Source: CALFVT01 sp039989855 (GTDB lineage: Bacteria; Pseudomonadota; Alphaproteobacteria; Caulobacterales; Maricaulaceae). Taken from it: a stretch of DNA of 64,000 bases. The translations under genes were made by a program, and so were the position numbers. This document shows, in pieces, positions 51,307 through 59,552 of the stretch (position 1 is its first letter; every line of letters begins with the position of its first letter). The notes below the pieces were generated by a model. It was not told the DNA's origin. It ran no database searches and was given only the letters and a program-made list of their open reading frames with translations. The DNA lies in contig JBDXGZ010000027.1 in NCBI GenBank assembly GCA_039989855.1, forward strand, positions 124,001 to 188,000. Reading direction: 5' to 3'.

Positions 51307-52472
51307 TGACGAAAAAACCCGACATACAAACCCAGATCGTTCAAGCCGAGATAGGCGCTGACCCAGCGTTTCGCGCTGTAGCCCCCCCGCTTTATACAAG
51401 TACGACTTATCTTTGGCCCAACGCCAATGAAAAAGGCCCCTATGATTATGGCCGCAGCAATAATCCCAACCGCGATGGGTTAGCGCGTATTTTGGCGAAA
51501 CTTGAAGGCGGAGAACACGCAGTTGTGACCTCTTCTGGCATGGCTGCCATTGACCTCTGCTTGAACCTTATTCATGCAGATGACCTTATTATTGCGCCGC
51601 ATGATTGCTACGGCGGGACATACCGCTTGCTTGAGAACCGCGCGAAACAAGGCCGCATCCGTGTCGATTTTGTTGACCAAACCAATGAAGACGCGCTCAA
51701 TGCTGCCCTCGCACAAAAACCTGCGATGATCCTCATTGAAACACCGTCTAATCCGCTCATGCGTCTTGTTGATCTGGCCAAAATTGCAAGCACTGCGAAA
51801 GCTGTCGGCGCGATTGTCGTCGCGGATAATACCTTTCTGTCACCCGTGCGCCAAAAGCCTTTAGATTTGGGGTGTGACATTGTCGTCCACTCTACAACCA
51901 AATACCTAAACGGTCATAGCGATGTGGTCGGCGGCGCGGTGATTGCCAAATCAACGGAACACGGCGAGCAACTGGATTGGTGGGCGAATTGCACAGGCGT
52001 CACAGGTAGCCCCTTTGATAGCTGGCAAACCCTGCGCGGCTTACGGACTCTATCGACGCGTATGGACGTGCAAGAAGCCAATGCCCAAGCGATTGCGAGC
52101 TTCCTTCACGGGCACGCATCCGTCACGCATGTTTACTATCCGGGTCTTAAAAGCGATGTCGGATATGACCTCATGAAAAAGCAACAATCTGGGCCGGGCG
52201 CGATGCTCTCCTTTGAAGTCGACACACCGGCACGTGCGGCACACCTTATGCGAAGCGTAAAGCTGTTTCAGCTCGCTGCGTCTTTAGGCGGCGTCGAGAG
52301 TTTGATATGCCAACCCTCGACCATGACCCACCGCGCCATGTCCGTTGAAGCGCGCCTCAAAGCAGGGTTAAAAGAAAATCTTATTCGTATTTCTGTGGGA
52401 CTCGAGAATATTGACGACCTAATTGCGGATTTATCGGTAAATTTAACCGATAAACAAAACAAAGCAGAATGA
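51306..52472 (+). CDS. metB: Cystathionine gamma-synthase / O-acylhomoserine sulfhydrylase (PLP-dependent)
   Basis: A 388-residue Cys/Met-metabolism PLP enzyme. The PLP-Lys is in HSTTKYLNGHSD near residue 200; YDYGRSNNPNR near 47 contacts the cofactor. It joins O-acylhomoserine with cysteine (to cystathionine) or sulfide (to homocysteine); sequence alone does not separate these. Directly coupled to metX and behind the same SAM-I riboswitch. The ATG at 51306 is chosen over an earlier in-frame start that lies inside metX. Confidence 0.85.
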   Translation: MTKKPDIQTQIVQAEIGADPAFRAVAPPLYTSTTYLWPNANEKGPYDYGRSNNPNRDGLARILAKLEGGEHAVVTSSGMAAIDLCLNLIHADDLIIAPHDCYGGTYRLLENRAKQGRIRVDFVDQTNEDALNAALAQKPAMILIETPSNPLMRLVDLAKIASTAKAVGAIVVADNTFLSPVRQKPLDLGCDIVVHSTTKYLNGHSDVVGGAVIAKSTEHGEQLDWWANCTGVTGSPFDSWQTLRGLRTLSTRMDVQEANAQAIASFLHGHASVTHVYYPGLKSDVGYDLMKKQQSGPGAMLSFEVDTPARAAHLMRSVKLFQLAASLGGVESLICQPSTMTHRAMSVEARLKAGLKENLIRISVGLENIDDLIADLSVNLTDKQNKAE

Positions 52473-52578
52473 TTCACCTAACAATAAGCACAATCGCTTC
52501 TTTCACGCAATTTTTTGCTTGTCCTAGGCATAAATATACGCTTTAACAGAATTTCTTACGGGAAGGACTCAGTTACCA

Positions 52579-52692
52579 ATGACCGCACAGGTGAACATTA
52601 ACGTCACAAATGAATTACAGGCTCCGTCTGTGGTGATTATTGTGGATGTGGTGCTCCTACTGGGTGGCATTGAAAACGCGAGCGGGATATAA
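52579..52692 (+). CDS. ilvL: Branched-chain amino-acid leader peptide
   Basis: A 37-codon open frame starting ATG at 52579, with GGAAGGA (52561-52567) as a good Shine-Dalgarno site. Residues 18-28 read VVIIVDVVLLL, ten of eleven being Val, Ile or Leu; over the whole peptide 16 of 37 are branched-chain. It stops with TAA at 52690-52692. This is the pattern of an ilv attenuator leader: ribosomes stall when charged Val/Ile/Leu tRNA is scarce. It lies directly before an antiterminator and terminator (next entry). Not conserved as a protein; the composition is the evidence. Confidence 0.9.
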   Translation: MTAQVNINVTNELQAPSVVIIVDVVLLLGGIENASGI

Positions 52693-52748
52693 TAATAAAA
52701 TAAAAAATAAAACTCATCCCGCTTCTCGAAAGATTAGCGGGTTTTTTT
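52681..52748 (+). promoter_or_regulatory. Transcription attenuator for ilvD: antiterminator and terminator
   Basis: Terminator: CCCGCT (52718-52723) pairs with AGCGGG (52736-52741), followed by TTTTTTT (52742-52748). Antiterminator: AGCGGGAT (52681-52688), within the last codons of the leader peptide, is the exact complement of ATCCCGCT (52716-52723) and would block the terminator. A ribosome paused at the Val/Ile/Leu codons leaves 52681-52688 free, favouring read-through; one reaching the stop codon covers it, favouring termination. This is the classical 2:3 / 3:4 scheme, without a clear 1:2 stem. Confidence 0.88.
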
Positions 52749-52790
52749 ATGGCACGGACACCCTGTCCACGCCGACGAAAGGAAAAACAG

Positions 52791-54464
52791 ATGAGCCAAA
52801 AACGCTCAGATGCTATTATTAAAGGCCCCTCCCGCGCCCCTGCGCGCGCTATGTTGCGCGCCACTGGCATGACAGATGAGAATTTCGACGGCCCGATGAT
52901 TGCTGTCTTTAATACATGGACCAATATGGGCCCGTGTAATATGGATCTCGACAAGCTCGCGGTCCCTGTCCGTGCGGGTATCCGCGCCGCAGGCGGAACG
53001 CCGATTGATTTTAATTCCATCGCTGTGTCCGACGGCATTACAATGGGCAGTGAAGGCATGCGCGCCTCGCTTATGTCGCGCGAAGTCATTTGCGACTCCA
53101 TTGAACTGGCGGTTAAAGGCCACTCACTTGACGGCGTGATTATTTTGGTCGCGTGCGACAAAACAATTCCTGCCGCAGCTATGGCCCTCGCCCGTATGAA
53201 TGTTCCGGGTGTTGTGGTGTACGGCGGCTCTATTATGCCCGGCAACCATAAAGGCAAAGACCTATCTGTCCAAGACGTGTTCGAAGCTGTTGGGGCCTGC
53301 GCGACAGGATTAATCTCTGAAGAAGAATTGACCGAGATTGAAAAAGCTGCCTGCCCCGGAGCCGGCGCATGTGGCGGCCAATTTACCGCTAATTCAATGG
53401 CAATGGCCATGACCTTCCTTGGATTGTCTCCCATGGGCCTCAACGATGTCCCCGCGATTGGCGAAGATAAGATCAACGCCGCCTTTAAAGCAGGTGAGCT
53501 CGTGGTTGAATGTGTGGCCGAGAACCGTCTCCCGCGCGAGATGATAACCAAAGCCGCCTTGATGAATGCCGCCACGGCCCTGTCCGCCACAGCCGCATCG
53601 ACCAACGCGATCTTGCATCTGCTTGCCATCGCGACAGAAGCAGGCGTCAAAGATTTCAACATTGATGCGTTTGATGATATTTCTCGCAGCACACCTGTGA
53701 TTGGCGATCTTAAGCCGGGCGGTGAATATATGGCTTATGATCTTTACGCCGCAGGCGGGTCAGCCCTCGTAGGTCGCCGCCTTGTCGAAGCGGGGCGTAT
53801 TGATGATAGCCCGACCGTTACAGGCCGCTCTTTATTCGAAGAGGTTATGGACGCCCCAGAAACAGACGGCCAAAAGGTTGTCCGTACATGGGACAACGCC
53901 GTCAAGTCACGCGGTGGCTACGGTATTTTATACGGCGACTTAGCCCCTGAAGGCTGCGTTGTTAAACTTGCAGGCCACGGCGCCTTATTCTTTGAAGGCG
54001 CAGCCCGTGTTTTCGATAGTGAAGAAAGCTGCTTTGAGGTCGTCCAAGCGGGCGGCATCCAAAAAGGCGACGTTGTGATTATCCGCAATGAAGGCCCAGC
54101 GGGTGGCCCCGGTATGCGCGAAATGCTCGCGGTAACTGCCGCCCTTGTCGGGCAAGACTTGGCCGATCATGTGGCGCTAATTACGGATGGCCGTTTCTCT
54201 GGCGCGTCATACGGCTTTGTTATTGGCCACGTAGCCCCCGAAGCCGCTCACGGCGGCCCGATTGCCCTTGTGCAAGACGGCGACAAAATCACGATTGATG
54301 TCGAAGCCCGTATTATTGATGTGGATTTTGACGTGGCTGAGCGCGCCAAAAGCTGGACAGCTCCCAAGCCTCGCTATCCAAGCGGCGCTTACGCGAAATT
54401 TGCTAAATTAGTGGGCAGTGCCTCAAAGGGCGCCGTCACTTCCTTCCCATTTGAACAAGACTAA
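52791..54464 (+). CDS. ilvD: Dihydroxy-acid dehydratase
   Basis: Third step of valine and isoleucine synthesis: dehydrates 2,3-dihydroxy acids to 2-oxo acids, using a [2Fe-2S] or [4Fe-4S] cluster. The Cys ligands appear in VACDKTIPAA and CPGAGACGGQFTANSM, and the TNWTxMGPCN-type start appears as TWTNMGPCNMDL. Length 557 is typical of the short IlvD. The ATG at 52791 has AAAGGA upstream and lies 43 bases after the attenuator T-run. First structural gene of the ilv-leu run. Confidence 0.96.
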   Translation: MSQKRSDAIIKGPSRAPARAMLRATGMTDENFDGPMIAVFNTWTNMGPCNMDLDKLAVPVRAGIRAAGGTPIDFNSIAVSDGITMGSEGMRASLMSREVICDSIELAVKGHSLDGVIILVACDKTIPAAAMALARMNVPGVVVYGGSIMPGNHKGKDLSVQDVFEAVGACATGLISEEELTEIEKAACPGAGACGGQFTANSMAMAMTFLGLSPMGLNDVPAIGEDKINAAFKAGELVVECVAENRLPREMITKAALMNAATALSATAASTNAILHLLAIATEAGVKDFNIDAFDDISRSTPVIGDLKPGGEYMAYDLYAAGGSALVGRRLVEAGRIDDSPTVTGRSLFEEVMDAPETDGQKVVRTWDNAVKSRGGYGILYGDLAPEGCVVKLAGHGALFFEGAARVFDSEESCFEVVQAGGIQKGDVVIIRNEGPAGGPGMREMLAVTAALVGQDLADHVALITDGRFSGASYGFVIGHVAPEAAHGGPIALVQDGDKITIDVEARIIDVDFDVAERAKSWTAPKPRYPSGAYAKFAKLVGSASKGAVTSFPFEQD

Positions 54465-54482
54465 AGACTAAAAGGACACGTC

Positions 54483-55508
54483 ATGTCACTCGAAATATTC
54501 TACGATAAAGATTGTGATCTCTCGATCATTAAAGGCAAGAAAGTTGCCGTACTTGGCTACGGCTCCCAAGGCCGCGCCCATGCGCTTAACTTGAAAGATA
54601 GCGGCGTTGACGTTGTTGTCGGACTTCGCCCTGATAGCTCAACCAATAAAAAGGTCAAAGCTGACGGCATTCCTGTTAAAGCGACAGCCGACGCGGTTAA
54701 AGGTGCGGACGTGGTTATGGTTCTAACGCCTGATGAATTACAGGCGAAAATCTACCGCGAAGACATTGAACCGAATATCAAAGAGGGCGCTGCCCTTGCC
54801 TTTGGTCATGGCTTTGCCATCCATTACGGACAAGTCGCGCCGCGTCGTGACCTTGACGTCATCATGATTGCCCCGAAAGCGCCGGGTCACACGGTTCGCA
54901 ATGAATTTGCAAATGGCCGCGGTATTCCCGACCTTATTGCCGTCGCCCAAGACGCGAATAGCGGCTTCGCGCTAGAACTCGCAAAATCCTACGCCTCTGC
55001 TATTGGCGGCGGGCGCACAGCGATTATCTTCACGACCTTTAAGGACGAAACAGAAACAGACCTTTTTGGGGAACAAGCTGTTCTTTGCGGCGGTGTTGTT
55101 GAACTCATCAAAATGGGCTTCGAGACGCTTACAGAAGCGGGTTATCCGCCAGAGCTCGCTTATTTCGAGTGTTTGCACGAAACAAAGCTGATCGTCGACT
55201 TGATCTATGAAGGCGGTATCGCCAACATGAATTACTCAATTTCCAATAATGCGGAATACGGCGAATACGTCACGGGCGAAGCGGTTGTTAATGACAGCTC
55301 CCGCGCGGCTATGCGTCAAGCGCTTAAAAACATTCAAAATGGCGATTACGCTAAATCGTTCATTCAAGAAGGCGCGCTCGGCTATCCAAGCATGACAGCC
55401 CGTCGTCGCAACATGGAAGCTCACCAAATCGAGCAAATCGGCGGAAAACTACGCGGAATGATGCCGTGGATTGCTGCCAATAAAATTGTCGATAAAGACA
55501 AAAACTAA
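54483..55508 (+). CDS. ilvC: Ketol-acid reductoisomerase (NADP+)
   Basis: Second step of the branched-chain pathway: isomerises and reduces acetolactate with NADPH. GYGSQGRAHALNLKDSGVDV near 25 is the Rossmann motif, with the Arg/Ser residues that read NADP. The helical C-terminal domain contains the metal-binding Asp/Glu residues. Length 341 is the class I form. It follows ilvD by 18 bases with AAAGGA as ribosome site. Confidence 0.96.
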   Translation: MSLEIFYDKDCDLSIIKGKKVAVLGYGSQGRAHALNLKDSGVDVVVGLRPDSSTNKKVKADGIPVKATADAVKGADVVMVLTPDELQAKIYREDIEPNIKEGAALAFGHGFAIHYGQVAPRRDLDVIMIAPKAPGHTVRNEFANGRGIPDLIAVAQDANSGFALELAKSYASAIGGGRTAIIFTTFKDETETDLFGEQAVLCGGVVELIKMGFETLTEAGYPPELAYFECLHETKLIVDLIYEGGIANMNYSISNNAEYGEYVTGEAVVNDSSRAAMRQALKNIQNGDYAKSFIQEGALGYPSMTARRRNMEAHQIEQIGGKLRGMMPWIAANKIVDKDKN

Positions 55509-55518
55509 AACTCGTTTT

Positions 55519-55546
55519 GACTATCCCGATGGAAATCGGGATAGTC
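55519..55546. other. Perfect hairpin between ilvC and ilvB
   Basis: GACTATCCCGAT (55519-55530) and ATCGGGATAGTC (55535-55546) form a perfect 12-bp stem closed by the tetraloop GGAA (GNRA type). No T-run follows, so it does not look like a terminator. It may stabilise the 3' end of the upstream mRNA or mark an RNase site, giving different ilvC and ilvB message levels. Confidence 0.7.
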
Positions 55547-55557
55547 AGGATTAAACT

Positions 55558-55683
55558 AACAAGAAACGTGGAGCGCCATAGGCGCAACAGGGAAGTATAA
55601 ACAAGAGACGTGGAGCGCCATAGGCGCGACAGGGAAGTATAAACAAGAGGCGACGAGCGCCGCAGGCGCGACAGGGAAATATA
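55558..55683 (+). repeat. Three tandem 42-bp repeats ending in the ilvB ribosome-binding site
   Basis: Copies at 55558-55599, 55600-55641 and 55642-55683, each exactly 42 bases, directly head to tail, and ending at the base before the ilvB ATG (55684). Each begins AACAAGA, contains GAGCGCC-n3-GGCGC (a 5-bp hairpin), then ACAGGGAA, then TATA. ACAGGGA is the ilvB Shine-Dalgarno sequence. Copies 1 and 2 differ at few positions; copy 3 is more diverged in the middle but keeps hairpin and ribosome site. A related copy precedes ilvM. Confidence 0.9.
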
Positions 55684-57420
55684 ATGACCACAGCCAAACA
55701 GTTTGACCGTCAAGAAACGGAAGTCATCGCGGACCGCACGCCGAAGTCTGGCTCAAAGCTCCTACTTGAATCCATTGCAGCGCAAGGTGTGGACATCATT
55801 TTTGGTTACCCCGGCGGCGCAATTATGCCTGTCTATGACGAGCTGCCAAATTACCCAGAGCTACGTCATATTCTCTGCCGCCATGAACAAGGCTGCGGCA
55901 TGGCCGCCATTGGCTATGCCCGCGCGACAGGTAAAGTCGGCACGGCATTCGCGACATCTGGCCCTGGCGCGACAAACCTCGTGACCGCCATTGCAGATGC
56001 TTATCTGGATTCAGTTCCTGTTGTTTTTGTGACAGGCCAAGTCCCGACAAACCTCATGGGAACGGACGCTTTCCAAGAAGTCGACATCATGGGTATCACC
56101 ATGCCTATCGTCAAACATAGTTATATCGTTCGCGATCCAGCCGACCTCCCCGGCATGATTGCAGAAGCCTATTTCATCGCAGCCGAAGGACGTCCGGGTC
56201 CCGTTCTGATTGACCTTCCAAAAGACGTGCAAAACGCCCTGACAACAGATCGTCATAAATGGCGACCCTATCCGAAACAAAAACCCGAGATGAGCCAGAG
56301 CGCGGATATTGCGAAGGCTGAACAGCTCATGCGTGACGCTAAAAAACCATTATTCTATATTGGCGGCGGTGTGGCTCAAGGGGATGGTGTTGCAGAACTT
56401 CGCGAACTTGTTGAGCGCACAGCCATTCCAGGGGTTTCGACCCTAAAAGGCCTCGGCGCCCTGCCGTCCGATCATCCGAATTATCTCGGGATGCTCGGCA
56501 TGCACGGGTTAAAAGCGGCCAATTACGCTGTGCAGGAATGTGATCTTTTGATCGTCGTCGGCGCACGCTTTGATGACCGCGCGACGGGTAAGCTCGACAC
56601 TTTCGCACCGCACGCCAAAGTCATTCATATGGACATTGATATTGCGGAGATTAATAAGCTTCGCTCTGTGGAGGTCGGACTGGACGGCAGCCTTAAAAAG
56701 AACCTCGCAGCCCTTGACCCGTTTGACGGTGGCCCTGCGCCGAGTATCAATGATTGGCTTGAGCTTTGCTACTCCCGCCGCGCTATGCACGAATGGGACT
56801 ATGACGGCGGACAGGCCAATGCAGCCCCGACCATTTACGCGCCGAAGCTCTTGCATGACCTCTCACGCCGCGCGCCTGACTCAGCCATCTTCACCTGCGA
56901 CGTCGGGCAGCACCAAATGTGGGTTGCGCAACATTGCTATTTCGATGAGCCGAAAGACCATATCACAAGCGGCGGCCTCGGCACGATGGGCTTTGGCCTT
57001 CCCGCAGGATTAGGCGCAAAACTTGGCGCGCCAGACCGTACCGTCATTACCGTCTCAGGCGACGGCTCTATCATGATGAATATCCAAGAGCTTGCGACCT
57101 TGTTTCGCTATGACATTCCGCTCAAGATTGTGCTGCTTGATAATTCTGTGCTCGGCATGGTGCGCCAGTGGCAGGAAGTCTTCTTTGACAAGAATTATTC
57201 CGAGACGACTTTGGATGATAATCCCGATTTCGCTGTCCTCGCCAAAGCCTTCCAGATTGATGCTTTCACCGTCAACACCGTTGACGAGGTCGACGCAGGC
57301 ATTGACCGCCTGCTCGCCGCCAAAGGGCCGATCTTGATGCATGTCAAAATCGACCCGAATGAAAATGTCTGGCCGCTTGTTCCGCCGGGAAGAAGTAATG
57401 CCGATATGATGGAGCGGTAG
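55684..57420 (+). CDS. ilvB: Acetolactate synthase, catalytic large subunit
   Basis: Condenses pyruvate with pyruvate or 2-oxobutyrate, using ThDP, FAD and Mg2+. FGYPGGAIMPVYDELPNY near residue 40 and the catalytic Glu in CRHEQGCGMAAIGYARATG lie in the PYR domain; SGDGSIMMNIQELATLFRYD near 458 is the ThDP/Mg motif. Length 578 matches the large subunit. The first 20 residues are variable. Its leader carries the 42-bp repeats. The small subunit follows after a 71-residue unknown gene. Confidence 0.96.
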   Translation: MTTAKQFDRQETEVIADRTPKSGSKLLLESIAAQGVDIIFGYPGGAIMPVYDELPNYPELRHILCRHEQGCGMAAIGYARATGKVGTAFATSGPGATNLVTAIADAYLDSVPVVFVTGQVPTNLMGTDAFQEVDIMGITMPIVKHSYIVRDPADLPGMIAEAYFIAAEGRPGPVLIDLPKDVQNALTTDRHKWRPYPKQKPEMSQSADIAKAEQLMRDAKKPLFYIGGGVAQGDGVAELRELVERTAIPGVSTLKGLGALPSDHPNYLGMLGMHGLKAANYAVQECDLLIVVGARFDDRATGKLDTFAPHAKVIHMDIDIAEINKLRSVEVGLDGSLKKNLAALDPFDGGPAPSINDWLELCYSRRAMHEWDYDGGQANAAPTIYAPKLLHDLSRRAPDSAIFTCDVGQHQMWVAQHCYFDEPKDHITSGGLGTMGFGLPAGLGAKLGAPDRTVITVSGDGSIMMNIQELATLFRYDIPLKIVLLDNSVLGMVRQWQEVFFDKNYSETTLDDNPDFAVLAKAFQIDAFTVNTVDEVDAGIDRLLAAKGPILMHVKIDPNENVWPLVPPGRSNADMMER

Positions 57421-57422
57421 GC

Positions 57423-57638
57423 GTGTTAAAAAGAGCTCTTATTATTGTTGGGTTTTTACTCCCTATTTTTGCGATCATCGATATGATTATTCAATTCAAA
57501 CATCATGCTGTCAGTTTATACATGGCAGATGTAGTTTCGATGTTACGCTTTCTTGCCCTTGGCCTTCTCTGTCTTTTTGCAGCCAGTAAAATAGATCCAA
57601 TGAATATAAAAACAACAAGAGGCGTGGAGGGAGCGTAA
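57423..57638 (+). CDS. Small membrane protein between ilvB and ilvM
   Basis: A 71-residue open frame starting GTG two bases after the ilvB stop. Two hydrophobic segments (residues 4-22 and 38-56) make it a probable inner-membrane protein; no family recognised. Its last codons (KTTRGVEGA) lie inside a copy of the 42-bp-type repeat. The close spacing suggests translation coupled to ilvB, but real expression is unproved. Confidence 0.5.
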   Translation: MLKRALIIVGFLLPIFAIIDMIIQFKHHAVSLYMADVVSMLRFLALGLLCLFAASKIDPMNIKTTRGVEGA

Positions 57639-57658
57639 GCGACCGACAGGGATATATT
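57614..57658 (+). repeat. Diverged copy of the ilvB-leader repeat, upstream of ilvM
   Basis: A 45-base stretch that begins AACAAGAGGCG, identical to the start of the third copy at 55642, and ends GACAGGGA-TATATT directly before the ilvM ATG at 57659. The middle is GGAGGGAGCGTAAGCGACC, different from the other copies but of the same GC-rich hairpin kind. It overlaps the last 25 bases of the 71-residue gene. Confidence 0.75.
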
Positions 57659-57961
57659 ATGACCCAATTACAACGCGATAAAACATTTGAGCCTTCGGGC
57701 GTTCAGGGAAAGTTGAAAATCGTTCTCCATGATGTCTCTGGTACACTGATCAGGGCGCTCGGCACGATCGAGCGCCGTGGATATGACTACCGTGATGTGC
57801 ATTGTACCCAACGTGTGGACGGCGATTTTGACCTGTTAATTCATATTGAAGACACAGGCGGGCCGAGCGATTTGGATACGCTATGTAAGCAGCTCGAGAG
57901 GCTTTATAATGTGGTTAGCGCCGAAAAGGTCGGCCGCCGCAGACATGCTGAACGCGCTTAA
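57659..57961 (+). CDS. Acetolactate synthase small subunit, short ilvM-like ACT protein
   Basis: A 100-residue ACT-fold protein, much shorter than the usual IlvH/IlvN of alphaproteobacteria (about 170-190). The pattern LVLHDVSGTLIRALGTIERRG-like (here in pieces VLHDVSGTLIRALG and IERRGYDYRDVH) is that of PF13710, the family of the E. coli IlvM subunit of AHAS II. It should bind the IlvB dimer and may lack classical valine inhibition, which is inference. The start is supported by the AGGGA in the repeat before it. Confidence 0.8.
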   Translation: MTQLQRDKTFEPSGVQGKLKIVLHDVSGTLIRALGTIERRGYDYRDVHCTQRVDGDFDLLIHIEDTGGPSDLDTLCKQLERLYNVVSAEKVGRRRHAERA

Positions 57962-57998
57962 GGCACATCGAGAAAAACCTGAAATTTTCGAGATTAAA

Positions 57999-59552
57999 AT
58001 GACTCAAACAAACCAAGTAAAAATATTCGACACCACCTTACGCGACGGCGAACAAGCGCCCGGCTTTTCTATGACCGCAGGGCAAAAGCTCCGCATGGCC
58101 AAAGCCCTTGAGGGGCTCGGCGTTGATGTTATCGAAGCGGGATTTGCCGCCGCCTCTCCTGGCGACTTTGACGCGATTAAAACCATCGCCGAAACGGTGA
58201 CAGACAGTACGGTCTGCTCCCTCGCGCGGTGTAATGACGGCGACATCCGCGCCTCGGGTGAAGCGATTAAACCTGCGCGCTCTGGCCGTATTCATACCTT
58301 TATTGCCACCTCACCGCTCCACCGCGAATTTAAGCTTAAAATGAGCAAGGACGAGATTGTTTCGCGTGCCATCGCAGGGATTGAGCTAGCGCGAAATTAC
58401 ACAGACGATGTGGAGTTTTCCGCCGAAGACGCCATTCGCACAGAACGCGACTACCTCAAACGTGTGGTCGAAGCCGCGATCAAAGCAGGGGCGACGACGA
58501 TCAATATCCCTGACACGGTGGGCTATACCACGCCTGAAGAAATCCAAGATTTGTTCCACTTCCTCACAACGGAAATCGAGGGCGCAGAAAGGGCCGTTTT
58601 CTCCGCTCATTGCCATGATGATCTTGGCCTTGCCGTAGCTAATTCCTTGGCGGCCGTACGCGGCGGTGCACGCCAAGTGGAATGTGCACTCAACGGGATT
58701 GGCGAACGCGCAGGCAATTGCGCCACCGAAGAAGTCATTATGGCGATTAATACGCGCAAAGATTTTTACGGGCTTTCCACCCGTATTAAAACCCAAGGTA
58801 TCTACGGCGCGTCAAAGCTCCTCGCGACATTGACGGGCAATCCTGTGCCGCGCAATAAAGCTATCGTCGGGAAGAACGCCTTTGCCCACGAAAGCGGGAT
58901 TCATCAGCACGGCGTGTTGGCCAACCGTGAAACCTATGAAATCATGAAGCCCGAAGATGTCGGCGTCTCAACCGACAATTTAGTTTTAGGCAAACATTCA
59001 GGCCGTGCGGCCCTTAAAAACCGCGCGGAGAAGCTCGGCTTCACCTTGTCGGATAATCAATTACAATCGGTCTTTGTTGAGTTTAAGCAATTGGCCGACG
59101 CGAAAAAGGAAGTGTTTGACGCCGACCTCGAAGCCCTCATCATGGGCGAAGCTGTTGGAACCCAAGGGCCGTGGAGCATCGACAGCCTTTATGTCTCCGC
59201 AGGGTCTGACGCAGGCCGCAACCCCGAAGCGACTGTCCATTTGGTGCATGATAACGGCGATAAAAAACAGTCCGCCGCCGAAGCTGCAGGGCCGATTAAT
59301 GCCGCCTTTTTAGCCATATCAAACATAACAGGCGTGCCGTTAAAACTCGAAAGCTTTTCAGCTCAATCCGTCTCAGGCGGTAAAGACGCTATGGCCGAAG
59401 CCACGGTGCGCGTGTCGACTGAGTTTGAAACCTATCAAGGCCACGGCACAAGTACCGATACAATTCTCGCAGGCGCGAAAGCTTATCTCGACGTCATCAA
59501 TAGAATTGAACGCAGAGCCGTGCGGCAAAAATCCATCGCGGCGCAGCATTAA
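57999..59552 (+). CDS. leuA: 2-isopropylmalate synthase
   Basis: First committed step to leucine. FDTTLRDGEQAPGF near 10 is the HMGL-like active-site motif; HCHDDLGLAVANSLAA near 203 binds metal and substrate, and NGIGERAGN follows. The C-terminal LeuA dimer domain (from about residue 385) senses leucine. Length 517 is normal. The ATG at 57999 is chosen because the sequence before it is unlike leuA; earlier in-frame starts lie inside ilvM. The stop overlaps the start of the next small gene (TAATG). Confidence 0.96.
   Translation: MTQTNQVKIFDTTLRDGEQAPGFSMTAGQKLRMAKALEGLGVDVIEAGFAAASPGDFDAIKTIAETVTDSTVCSLARCNDGDIRASGEAIKPARSGRIHTFIATSPLHREFKLKMSKDEIVSRAIAGIELARNYTDDVEFSAEDAIRTERDYLKRVVEAAIKAGATTINIPDTVGYTTPEEIQDLFHFLTTEIEGAERAVFSAHCHDDLGLAVANSLAAVRGGARQVECALNGIGERAGNCATEEVIMAINTRKDFYGLSTRIKTQGIYGASKLLATLTGNPVPRNKAIVGKNAFAHESGIHQHGVLANRETYEIMKPEDVGVSTDNLVLGKHSGRAALKNRAEKLGFTLSDNQLQSVFVEFKQLADAKKEVFDADLEALIMGEAVGTQGPWSIDSLYVSAGSDAGRNPEATVHLVHDNGDKKQSAAEAAGPINAAFLAISNITGVPLKLESFSAQSVSGGKDAMAEATVRVSTEFETYQGHGTSTDTILAGAKAYLDVINRIERRAVRQKSIAAQH

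Noticed and set aside
52637..53692. Long open frame (351 codons) on the minus strand across ilvD
   Set aside because: It is antisense to a clear ilvD and its translation is Ser/Ala/Ile-rich without motifs, as expected from the opposite strand of a GC-biased gene.
55558..55683. Three repeats as a CRISPR array
   Set aside because: Units are contiguous with no spacers and lie in an ilvB leader; no cas genes are present.
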